Positions 48,548 through 60,833 of a stretch of 64,000 nt of DNA are shown here, piece after piece. This stretch comes from Arctopsyche grandis (taxonomy: Eukaryota > Arthropoda > Insecta > Trichoptera > Hydropsychidae). The translations under genes and the position numbers were made by a program. The notes under the pieces are model-generated. The model had not been told where the DNA came from. It searched no databases and saw only the letters and a list, made by a program, of their open reading frames with translations. The stretch's first letter is position 1, and each line of letters starts with the position of its first letter. The stretch is from NCBI RefSeq assembly GCF_051622035.1, contig NC_135362.1:7815501-7879500 (forward strand), in the 5' to 3' direction.

Positions 48548-50337
48548 CACATACACATACAATACATACAATACATACATCCATATACATACAAACATTA
48601 TACATGCATATACACATAAACACATAAATCATTACAATTAGTTATTGAGTTCAATTGACTCATATTAAATAGTTCTGACATAAAAATTAATTCATTAGGA
48701 ACAAAATTCAAACTCCTAGGATTAAAATCACTCAAGATCATGACTTTCCTGCCAGCCAAAACATTAAAATTATTTTGCAAATTTGAAAAAAATGAATTTA
48801 TAATTCGGAGGAAAATACAGTACACATAGGTATGTGTCAACTAGTCAAAATGTTGAAGTAAATCCACTAATAATTTGAAATTAAATAATATCTTTATAAA
48901 ATGATGAATTTAAATAGCATTGTGAATAAAATCGTTAAATTGCACTTACCTATTTTTATGTGTTATTGCCAAAACCGATTGTTTCATACTTTTTACAAGC
49001 TTTTTATTTTGTAGTAATTTTTATACTGAGAACTATTTTTGGCTGACATACACTTGGCGAATCTTCTGAAATACAGCGAGTTTCGTTAAAATTGTGATTA
49101 ATTTCCAAGTTGAATAACTAGACTTTGTGGTTCCAGTTATTCAGACGATATAGAAGATACCCAAGGAAAACACACTGCTGTCCCTTACAACCCCATCTCG
49201 ACTAATAGCATTTCGCACGTACAATGTTCTATTGTCTGTATATCTAGATATCCTTCTCATGCCATCCGTGTTCTGGATGGGTTAATACAACAAAAGAGTA
49301 AAAAGACGGTTCATAATCATTTGGGTTATGAAATTTATTTTACTTTCATTTAAAGTTGTACATACATACATACATTGAATAACAATGGCGAAAAAGATAT
49401 AAGAAAATTCACATTAAATATGGTGGACTGCTGATTATTGATACGACTGCCATTGAGGCCATTCTCAGGATAAGAGCGGCCTCCCTACGTTGTCGTGTTT
49501 CTGTATCGTCAAATTATATTCTCGCTGCTGCGACTTCTCATTTCTGTTCATCACTGTATATTCGATGGATGGTACTGCTTCCCCGACCACCATAAATTAT
49601 TTGTCAATTGATTAAATAACTATTTATTGATTATTATTATATTTATCTTATTATAATTCTTATATCATCTATGGATACATTGTTTATATGGACGATAGGG
49701 ATTGCACTATTCTCCCTTTTGTCTGGAATAAATATTATTTTTACATAGCTTACTTACTTACCCAGCAGTTTGGCTTAGTGGTAGCGTATATATTTAGCAC
49801 CACTGAGGTCAAAGGTTCGAGTCCTCGCCACTGCTGGTTAGATTTGGGGGTTTTGTGAATCCAAATCGATCGTTTCTCTATCAGAGTTTGCCAATTTTAT
49901 CTGATCATTGCTGAAACGTTTCCTGAAAATTGGTATTAGATCTAATCCTGTTGTCACAAAATCTGCCTGTGTATAAGTTGTAATAATTATACACAGTAAT
50001 CTGAAATCTATAGATATCTCTATAATTTCGTATTTATTATATGTATAAAAATTGTATACAAAAAAAATCTAAAAATAGTCCATAGATGTCTCTATGATTA
50101 TTATTTCTGATTAATTGTTATATGCTATATATTCTGATTGTATATGTATGTATTACTGTATTTCTGATTTCTGATTGTTTATGTATTCTGTATTTCGTTA
50201 ACGTACACCCGTCGCATTGGAGCAAATCTGTAATGGCGAGTGTATATTGATTTGTAACAATAAAATAAATAAAATAAAATAAATAAATACCTCCTTTGCA
50301 TTTCACATGGTTTTCGTGTTAGTGGTAATTTTTTTTT
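47990..50337. other. Intergenic region, repeats only
   Basis: Contains a minus-strand SINE tail (about 48297-48350), an ACAT/TA microsatellite (48360-48620, pure TA at 48491-48540) and a tRNA-derived SINE at 49762-50115. The remaining AT-rich DNA has no recognisable gene. Long Tyr/Ile-rich frames over the microsatellite are artefacts. Confidence 0.6.
49762..50115 (+). mobile_element. tRNA-derived SINE (TTTGGCTTAGTGG head)
   Basis: A tRNA-like head with an A-box-like TGGCTTAGTGGTAGCG and B box GGTTCGAGTCC near 49815, then the family core (GATCGTTTCT, CAGAGTTTGCCAATTTT). The head differs from the GGTTGG type at 17970, while the core is the same. Confidence 0.75.
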
Positions 50338-51265
50338 TCAGTGTGAGTATTTATGTTGCCTGAGGGTAGAACTATGAGAGTATGAAACCGAACAAATATC
50401 ACATTGGAATGGTTTAATCCCTTTGTGGAGATTCATATGTTCCACGAGACTAGGTTTAGCAGTGAACGATTTAGAACACATTTCGCATCTGAACCGTTTC
50501 TCCTCGATGTGAGTTTTCTTATGTCGCTTCAAGCCGTGCCAAGAAGTAAATGATTTCGAACAAACTTCGCAACGGTATGGTTTTATTCCTTTGTGATGAT
50601 TGATATGGTCCACGAGGGAAAGCTTAACAACGAACGATTTAGAACACATTTCACATTTGTACGGGTTTTCCCGTGTGGGTTTTCCTTGAAGTATCTGAAA
50701 AATAAAACGAAAATTATACAATTATAAGCATACATTTGTTAGTTACACTTGCCAAATAGCGAGGACATACTGGTGAATTTTTCTTGGCGTTTTGCTTTGA
50801 ATGGACTCCTTCCGAAAATTCTTTCCCTGGATTGTTCAACTCTAATTTATTAATCTCATCGTCAACAGCTGGTCGACGGACATTCGATGTTGAATTAATA
50901 CCAATTTCATCCTCCCAAATCAAATCATCCAATATAATTTCTTCAGTTTTGATATTTAAAATTTCAGCCAGCTTTTGTTTCTGTGTTTCTTCACTCTTAA
51001 TACAAGTGTTTTTGAAATTGCTTAACAATTCAAGATTGTTTTTACACAAAAAACATATCGTATCTGGTAACATATCATCTTTATTAGCCTGTAAAATAAA
51101 TGACAATAATGAATCTGTTGTGAATATGATTGAGTTGTTAAATTTTTTTTAACGGACTTGTGACTGGTAGCTGGTCAAAATGCATTGAACTAGTGGATGA
51201 GGATGATTATGAATGGAGACAGAAGTCTCGGCTGGAGCAGAACGGAGACAAAGTCTACATTCCAT
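50338..51265 (-). CDS. ZAD and C2H2 zinc-finger protein
   Basis: Three exons: 51265-51158, 51088-50771, 50694-50338, giving 783 nt, 260 aa. The start MECRLCLRSA supplies the first ZAD cysteine pair (C3, C6), and LPDTICFLC in exon 2 supplies the second, so the ZAD spans about residues 1-75 across the first intron. Four C2H2 fingers follow at the C-terminus, each beginning CEMC, CEVC, CEMC or CDIC with H-x3-H ends; the linkers (KGIKPY/F, IEEKRF) are near TGEKP in position. ZAD proteins are arthropod transcription regulators that dimerise through the ZAD. The exon 1 donor is the non-consensus GTCCGT, the weakest part of the model. Target genes are unknown. Confidence 0.85.
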
Positions 51266-51405
51266 AGTTCATATGATGAATTGCTAATTCGAACAAGTCA
51301 TATGCAAACGTCAATCGATAGCACAAACTGTAAAAAAGTAATCGTTGAGATTTGGTCTAAATTTAACGCAGTTTACAACTATGGACCCTAAATGTAAAAT
51401 GATAT

Positions 51406-51884
51406 TGTAACGTAGAGATTAGGTGATTGGTGTTCGTCGACTACTGGTTTACTAGCATTGATTACCTGATCTCGCGTTCGCGCCAAAAAGGACTCGCCAT
51501 ATGAATAAACCCTGTCTCCGTGACGAGCCGGAGTGTGAAATTATCGAAAACGCAAAGATCAAAAATCGAAAGATCAAAAAAAAAGGGTGCATGGTAAACG
51601 GTACATACTCACTTAATTTTCGCGAGCAGGATACAACAGGAACAAGAGGAACAGGCTTTTCCTCCCGTATTAATGTGCGCGCGCAGAATACGGGAGGAAA
51701 AGCCTGTTCCTCTTGTTCCTGTTGTATCCTGCTCCCGCAAATTAAGTGAGTATATACCGTTTACCATGCACCCTTTTTTTATCTTTCGACTTAAGATCTT
51801 TCGATCTTTGCCTTCCGATATTTGCGTATTCGGTAATTTCACATTCCGGCCCGCGAGGTAGACCCGAATAAACCATATACAACA
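51406..51884 (+). mobile_element. LTR fragment, family C, interrupted by a fold-back element
   Basis: Begins TGTAACGTAGAGATTAGGTG after ATAT. The same sequence occurs inverted at 59643-59662. The Mutator-like fold-back element 51512-51865 lies inside it, beside its AATAAA. A broken fossil; the right end is uncertain. Confidence 0.5.
51512..51865. mobile_element. Mutator-like fold-back element, copy 2
   Basis: Same arms as 28340-28718 (CCGTGACGAGCCGG... and the inverse ...CCGGCCCGCGAGG), 354 bp, flanked by the exact 9-bp duplication GAATAAACC (51503-51511 and 51866-51874). It lies just upstream of the ZAD zinc-finger gene. Its central loop is in the opposite orientation to copy 1. Confidence 0.85.
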
Positions 51885-52119
51885 GCCAATAAGGTCTCGC
51901 GACCCATCAACTAATGATTACTTTATATCTTTTCCCCACTTTTATTTATGTTTTTCGTATGATCTGCACTTAATCCATTCAGGCAGCCTCTTTGCTATTT
52001 ACTTTTCAGTGCGATATTCTAGACTGGTTATCTAATCAATCTGATGATCTTGAAACTGTAACTAAAATTAATATCAGTCTGTTCTAATTAAAGTTGTTCC
52101 TCTGAAAAATATGGTTCGG

Positions 52120-52331
52120 TGATTACTAGTCAAATGTGAACCGGCCACAGGACAACCGGTCGTTCTAGATCGATCACACGTGATCACCCGTCACACTAAA
52201 ACTGGTCACGAGAAAACTGGTCACACCCTAAAATCGGACAACCAGTCTCGTGACCGATTTTAGGGTGTGACCAGTTTTCTCACCAGTTGTGACAAGACTG
52301 GTTCACATATGACTAGTAATCCGTTTACCCT
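52120..52331. repeat. Fold-back element with ACTGGTCAC repeats, copy 1
   Basis: Left end GGTTCGGTGATTACTAGTCA, right end inverted TGACTAGTAATCCGTTTACC. The interior consists of ACTGGTCAC-type units in both directions. The same family is at 59894-60177. Non-coding. Confidence 0.75.
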
Positions 52332-52342
52332 TTTGTACCCTC

Positions 52343-52495
52343 TGGCTACGTCCACACTACCGATATCTACACCCGATATTTACGAAATTTTCCATGTCCA
52401 GTTGCCATATTGCAACCTGTGGTTGCTATTTAGGAACTGATTATGACAAATTTCGTAAATATCGGGTGTAGATATCGGTAGTGTGGACGTAGCCA
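52343..52495. repeat. Hairpin MITE, copy 2 (GTCCACAC type)
   Basis: TGGCTACGTCCACACTACCG and its exact inverse at the right end; arms of about 50 bp pair almost perfectly. The loop carries CCTGTGGTTGCTATTTAGG as in the 41095 copy. Confidence 0.75.
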
Positions 52496-52885
52496 TTATG
52501 AAACTTCTGTTCACAATTAAGTACACGCTAACTGATAGCAATACAATTTAATATATCATTTAATCCGAGTGGACAACAAAGATCGAACGGTCAACGACTT
52601 TTGTGTTTCTTCTATTTAAATTTAAATTTTAGAATGGTCACATTAATATGATTATTTTTTATACCCATAGTGGATTGGTAGTACTGCCTACCGTCTGTCA
52701 AAGTAAATTTGGCGGTTGGCGTTGACATGTGAGACCTAACCTAAATATTTATACACATATATACTTTTTCTTAATTATTGTGTGCTTATTAATTTGGCCG
52801 ATTGATATAATGTATTTTTTTTTATATTAAATTAAAAACATGTTTCGAATAGTGAAACATTCCCAAATTTACCATCCTAATTGAA

Positions 52886-55695
<2,810 letters not shown>

Positions 55696-55814
55696 TTATA
55701 AATTTTAGTATTTTCAATGAGTTACTTTTTATTTTGTATGACTGTGATTTTTTTTCTTAATTTTTAATCGAACTTCACAATTTTTGTTAATGCTGATTGC
55801 ATTAATAGTGATTA

Positions 55815-55820
55815 AATAAA
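55815..55820 (+). terminator. Polyadenylation signal of TMEM209
   Basis: AATAAA 120 bases after the stop codon. The piggyBac-like element begins just beyond, at 55911. Confidence 0.6.
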
Positions 55821-55910
55821 TTAATATTTTTTTAATATTACAAAATTTTTTATTATTACAAAATATAAAACATTTTTTATCACATAATATCTTCTGACAG
55901 GTTTGCATAA

Positions 55911-56446
55911 CCCTTTGAATGCTGACGAACGCCGATCGGCGTTTTGCAAACAAGTCCATGGGCCTGAAAAACGCCGATAGGCGTTGTATCTTGAGCATGT
56001 ACAAAGTAAATAAAACAAGGGTAGTATACCCGCTAAGCCTTTCCAGATAGCATTGAACATGGGTCGTGTAATCCGTCTCAATGTTTATAAAGACTGGTTT
56101 ACACAGGAATTTCTGAATTTATAACCATAGCAGAATTTCTTGATGGAAATCCCTAACTGCTGAGTATTTTAGATTGTGAGTATTACATTTTAACAACAAT
56201 GAAGAAGATGGAACTAGTTTTGGAAAAATACATTCATTAATAGACTTTGTTTATTTTATATTGTTGCAAGATATATTAGAGAGTCTAAACACACCTTTAC
56301 AAAACTCGAAATCCTCTGCGGGAGTTATCTCGGGTTTGTTAGGATTAGCTACAATTTTTATACCTGCTTTCTATTGGATTTCTAAATAATTATAGTTGGA
56401 AATGTTGGCGAAATTTTCAACAGAAAAGACGTCAGCACTCAAAGGG
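55911..56446. mobile_element. Non-autonomous piggyBac-like element (CCCTTTGAATGC type), copy 2
   Basis: Ends CCCTTTGAATGCTGACG and CGTCAGCACTCAAAGGG. The flanking tetranucleotide is ATAA on both sides (55907-55910, 56447-56450) rather than TTAA. It is an inverted relative of 12460-13035 and fills most of the space between TMEM209 and TRIP13. Confidence 0.72.
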
Positions 56447-56565
56447 ATAACATTACTAAGATGCCAAGCTCGATGATACAGATTGTGCAAACCTTCAATA
56501 ACTTACAATAACTTAATACTTAGTGGAATATCACATGTTTTGCTCCTTGTCGTAAGTTTTATGCT

Positions 56566-57903
56566 TCATTCCAGTTTTACATTTTTCAAATCCTGGCAAA
56601 ACGTTTCGCTATCTGCGAGACTATTCGCAATCGTCAAGCTCATTGCTTTCAAAAAAGATCCAAAGTCAATCGTCTGTCTCCTCACGTGGAGGGCGTGTGC
56701 TAAGAATGGTATCTTCCGCAGTGTCCTGCCGCTGAGTCCCACGCTAGACTTGGCCAAATCTAAAAGCTTCAAACTGCTTGTTGTCGATATATTATCTTCA
56801 AATTTACACATCGCCAACATATTATAGGTAAAGAGGTGTTCAGTCGGAGTGATGATATCGACTCGCATCAACTCTGTAATGAAAGAGTGATATATTTTAT
56901 AGATAGCGGCCACCGACGGCAGACCAACGTACTGTTTGATATCGGCCCTGTCAACGAACGCTATATCTATAGCCCCGGTCAAATTCGAAGTGGTCAATAC
57001 AAGAACGTTCGGAAAGGATTTCAATTTGTCCAATTGAGTAAGGATAGCGTTGACTGTGCGGATCGAGTCTGACGGCTCTAAACCGGACAAGGCTACTTTC
57101 CGGGCATGTGCCAAGGATTCTATCTCATCTATCAGTACGCAGACGAAGCAGTCGGAGTCTTCGACGTATTCATGTATTTTACTGAACAGCTTAAAGACCA
57201 GTTTACCACTCTCTGAGAACCATTTTGAGAAGAGGCTGTGACTGTTGATCTCGACTAGCTGTGCTCGAAGATAGCGGTCGTTCAATCGGATAGATAACTT
57301 CTGGGCCAATGCTCTACACAAGCTAGTTTTACCGGTGCCGGGAGGTCCGTGCAACAATATAACCCTATTGATAGCCAATAAGTTAGGATCTACTTTTCGG
57401 TCAGCGAATAAGAGGCTAGATTGTACCAAGTTGAGTGTATTCAACTTGACGGATGTGTCGAATATTAAAGAATCCCACAGGCCGGATAGTTCCTTGGCGG
57501 GTAGACGGGTACGAGTCGCAGCTGGAACTTGCAGCTCCATTTGATCCTCGCCGTTTGTTAGCAGTTCATCGTCTCCGCTTCCGCCTTCCAACAATCGGTA
57601 GACTCGGACGTGTATCTGCACGTCTTTCAATAGTACAGTGGCTTTGTGTTCCGAGTCCTCGTCGTCGCAAACGGTGATCTTATCGACGTGAGTGTGGAGT
57701 AAATCGTTCGGAAGTAGGTCGCGGTGTATGAAAGTTCTTCCTATGTCTACGCTGCCGAAACGGTTGAGGAGATCCAGGGTGGATGAAACCACTTGCTTTT
57801 CGGGTGCGTTGGATGTGGATTTTTGCAATACTTCCAGATACAAAGATGGCTTGAGCGACTTCTCCATGGTATGGTGAAAACCATTGGTCGATACGAAGTC
57901 CAT
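56566..57903 (-). CDS. TRIP13: TRIP13 / Pch2 AAA+ ATPase (single exon)
   Basis: An uninterrupted frame of 445 aa, close to the usual 430-440 aa. An N-terminal domain (about 15-150, GLWDSLIFD at 141-149) is followed by a AAA+ core: Walker A GPPGTGKT at 186-193, the EINSHSLFSKWFSESGKL segment, Walker B VCVLIDE at 254-260, sensor 1 TTSN near 304-307, FVDRADIKQYVG with the arginine finger region, and GLSGRTLRKIPFLAHA in the lid. All key residues are present. With p31comet it remodels HORMA proteins (Mad2, HORMADs) in the spindle checkpoint and in meiosis. M13 is an alternative start. No intron is present, unlike every other complete gene in this window. No canonical polyadenylation signal is evident before the adjacent piggyBac-like element. 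Confidence 0.95.
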   Translation of the reverse strand: MDFVSTNGFHHTMEKSLKPSLYLEVLQKSTSNAPEKQVVSSTLDLLNRFGSVDIGRTFIHRDLLPNDLLHTHVDKITVCDDEDSEHKATVLLKDVQIHVRVYRLLEGGSGDDELLTNGEDQMELQVPAATRTRLPAKELSGLWDSLIFDTSVKLNTLNLVQSSLLFADRKVDPNLLAINRVILLHGPPGTGKTSLCRALAQKLSIRLNDRYLRAQLVEINSHSLFSKWFSESGKLVFKLFSKIHEYVEDSDCFVCVLIDEIESLAHARKVALSGLEPSDSIRTVNAILTQLDKLKSFPNVLVLTTSNLTGAIDIAFVDRADIKQYVGLPSVAAIYKIYHSFITELMRVDIITPTEHLFTYNMLAMCKFEDNISTTSSLKLLDLAKSSVGLSGRTLRKIPFLAHALHVRRQTIDFGSFLKAMSLTIANSLADSETFCQDLKNVKLE

Positions 57904-58192
57904 AGTTGATGCGAAACTTACTTCGAGTCAACCGTCACTTTCAAACGAAGCGTAAGCAGCTGATCACAGTGTAAGAAGCACTGCTGCCAACACTGTTTAT
58001 ATCCCTGTTAGATTCCTATGTTTAGATTTTGTCTCAAAGCAAATTAATCAGGTGTTCTTGTGGATACGGTGTGATCGAGATTTTAGTGCCGTGCGCGAGA
58101 TCATTTTGTGCGGAATAATCACCGAACCGTATAGATTTTGTCTTAAAACAGATTAATCCTGGGTTTTTGTAGATACGGCGTGCATAAAATAT

Positions 58193-58581
58193 TGTTGCGT
58201 AGGGGTGGGTTGAGGATTCAAGTAAAAGGCCAACAGTCGTTTCACAGCATTTATTGATGATTAAGGAGATACACGTATTGCCAGTGTTCAGTCCAGAATG
58301 ACCTGATATCGCCTACGTACCGCCTTATAAGGGGTAGATATCTTAGGACGTCTAATCTGTTTACCTACTGTATAGTCACGTATTCGGATATGTATTCCCA
58401 CGGTATGAGAAGTGCAATCATTGTTTCATGCACTTAGCTTGTCGCTAATCCTTAAAACCACTTATACCAGTCGCACGGTATGCATTTAGTTAATCCGTTA
58501 ACAGATATCCGTTACAGATAATCTTTGAACAGTCACACAGTCTCTGGGATTCTATTCGCTTAATCCGTGGCGTACGTTACA
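58193..58581 (+). mobile_element. Solo LTR, family A
   Basis: 389 bp, TGTTGCG...GTTACA, flanked by ATAT (58189-58192 and 58582-58585). It lies upstream of TRIP13. No interior. Confidence 0.82.
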
Positions 58582-58671
58582 ATATGGTAAATATTATTGC
58601 GTGGACGCGAAGAGGGGTTTCCAGGATCGGAGAGAAAGAAGCAGTATTGTTGTAGATGAGGTTTAAGGTAT

Positions 58672-59290
58672 GTTCATACCTATTCAGCACGACCCGTATC
58701 CTGCAGGCGTCATGCAAGTTCGGATAGTATTGTTGCGTAGGGGTAGGTGGAGGATCCAAGTAAAAGGCCAACAGTCGTTTCACAGCATTTATTGATGATT
58801 AAGGAGATACACGCACTGGTAGTGCTCAGTCCAGAATGACATGATATCGCCTTAGTATCGCCTTATAAGGGATAGATCTCTCAGGACATCTTCGACGTCT
58901 AATTTGTTTACCTATTGTTATGGTCACGTACGGATATGTCTTCCCACAACGTTCGGTCCCACGGTACAGGTCAATTCTGAGAAAGGATTAATAACGGTCA
59001 TTGTTTAGCTTATATGCATTTAGAGTCTAGATATAATCCTGGAAGTAAGTGCAAGCACTTAGTTAATCCGTTAACATATAATCCTTGAACGGTCACTGGG
59101 ATTCTATTCGCTTAATCCGCGACGTACGTAACATTATTATTTGGTACATTATATATGGACGCGCATGAATGCGTAAATGTGCATGCGCGAATGGAGTATG
59201 AATACGTCCATATAATGTACCAAAGAATACTATCCGCACTTGCATGACACCTGCAGGATATGGGTCGTGCTGGATAAGTATGAACAGACC
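58672..59290. repeat. Fold-back element interrupted by a solo LTR
   Basis: The left arm (GTTCATACCTATTCAGCACG ... TGCAAGTTCGGATAGTAT) and the right arm (ATACTATCCGCACTTGCATG ... GATAAGTATGAAC) are inverted copies of about 58 bp. An inner palindrome (GGTACATTATATATGGACG and its inverse) lies at 59146-59222. The LTR 58731-59133 is inserted between the left arm and the inner palindrome. Confidence 0.7.
58731..59133 (+). mobile_element. Solo LTR, family A, inside a fold-back element
   Basis: 403 bp, TGTTGCG...GTAACA. Flanks are GTAT (left) and TTAT (right), a 4-bp duplication with one difference. It shares with the 7814 copy the AAGTGCAAGCACTTAGTTAA block near its 3' end. Confidence 0.78.
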
Positions 59291-59335
59291 TTTATTCGTC
59301 TGCATTCGTCGGCTCTCCAGTTCTGAAAGCTTTCC

Positions 59336-59457
59336 AGTAGTAGTGGGTAATATTTTAGAGATAGTTCCATGGAGTTTACTCCATGCCTATCGATCTAGCG
59401 AATTATCTGGGATCCGATTCGCGGTGATGTTGTGGTGCGGGCTGGCGGCTGCTCGCA
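59336..59457 (-). mobile_element. 5'-truncated copy of the Jockey-like LINE
   Basis: These about 120 bp match the 3' end of the full-length LINE (35021-35140), from the TAGTAGTGGGTAATATTTTA tail to GCGGCTGCTCGCATT. The host sequence AGCTTTCCAG is present on both sides (before 59336 and after 59457), a target duplication of about 10 bp. It lies in LTR-derived sequence (family C, ending at 59662). Confidence 0.8.
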
Positions 59458-59462
59458 TTTCC

Positions 59463-59662
59463 AGCTTTCCAGTTCGAGAGCGCCCAATATTTATACTCAT
59501 CGGGCGCAATACACATACAGACATAAGCGAAAACCTATTGGTCGATGAGTCGCGTAATCCTATTGGCCGTTATATACGACTCCACTATACGTTGAGGCCA
59601 TTTTGGCGCGAACTAGAGATCAAGTGATCAGCGCTAGTAGCTCACCTAATCTCTACGTTACA
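59463..59662 (-). mobile_element. LTR fragment, family C, minus orientation
   Basis: Read leftward from 59662 it begins TGTAACGTAGAGATTAGGTG, as at 51406, and is followed on the right by ATAT. It continues left past the LINE fragment to around 59290, where a GACGAATAAAGG signal is present. The far end could not be fixed. A broken fossil. Confidence 0.5.
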
Positions 59663-59893
59663 ATATATAATTTTTTTGAACATGGAATTATGGAGAGGAG
59701 CTACTGCTATCGATTAATTTCATTTCTTTAATAAAATTATTTTTTTTATAAAAACGCGTATATTTTTTCTAAAAAAATATGATGCGTCCCTTTCTGTATG
59801 TTTTAGCCCTTAATGTTGTTTAATATTTTTTTATTTAATACATGTTACATATATGCTAAAATTATGAGTGTAATGGCACTTGACAATCAGCGG

Positions 59894-60177
59894 TAAACGG
59901 ACTACTAGTCATATGTAAACCAGTCACAGGACAACCGAACGCTCTAGATCGGTCACATGTGATCATCCGTCACACTAAAACTGGTCACGAGAAAACTGGT
60001 CACACCCTAAAACTGGTCACGAGAAAACTGGTCACACCCTAAAATCGGTCACGAGAAAACTGGTTGACCGATTTTAGGGTGTAACCAGTTTTAGTGTGAC
60101 GGGTGATCACGTGTGACAGATCTAGAGCGACCTGTTGTCCTGTGACCGGTTCACATTTGACTAGTAATCACCGAACC
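59894..60177. repeat. Fold-back element with ACTGGTCAC repeats, copy 2
   Basis: Reverse-oriented relative of 52120-52331. The left end is the AAACGGACTACTAGTCATAT type and the right end the TTGACTAGTAATCACCGAAC type. Inside are three tandem ACTGGTCACGAGAAA units. CAATCAGCGG flanks both sides (59884-59893 and 60178-60187). Confidence 0.75.
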
Positions 60178-60187
60178 CAATCAGCGG

Positions 60188-60833
60188 TTCTGTAATGGTA
60201 CTTGACAATCAGCCGAAAATTCGGTCCGACATGGAGAAAAATGGCGTCACTTTCCTTTTCACGAATCGGTCATTTTAAATTGATTTTTGAAATGAAAATA
60301 GCTTTGTTTTTCGTTATTTTAAAGCAATATTACAATAAATGATTTTTTTATTCCTGAAAGACCCCAAAATAGTTACAACAACATATGGTCGTAGTTGTGA
60401 CTGTGATTACCAATGGTTTTGTAGGAAAAAAACACATACAACTGACAGGTGCGTCCGGTTCAGTATCGATTGCGTTTCGTTTCAGCAATCGTCCAAAATT
60501 GTGTAATTACTCTGAAATCTCTTGATTTGTTCATATTTAACACATTTAAACGAAATGGTTTGCATAGCTTCGTATTTTGTCAATGTTTGCCATTCTATCT
60601 TGTAAATAATAACTCGAATGTAATCATAACATTACATACAATTGTCAACGCATAGTATTACATTTATAGAATACATATATTTTTTTGTAAGTAAAATTAT
60701 ATCACTGTGAATATATTAGATGTTTCTATGCCATTTGCGCAAATGTGAATTGTCCAAATGATAATACATTTCAGCGTGTACGTGCTTTGCATATTTATAT
60801 GTGTACTCTTCATTGTAACGTTACAGTCACATT
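60188..60833. other. Upstream region of the G-beta-5 gene
   Basis: No repeats or genes recognised. The 5' UTR and promoter of the next gene are expected here. The ATG at 60834 is preceded by TTACAGTCACATT, so an intron in the 5' UTR ending at about 60824 is possible. Confidence 0.4.

Noticed and set aside
48362-48619. Tyr/Ile/His-rich frames on both strands
   Set aside because: Translation of an ACAT/TA microsatellite.
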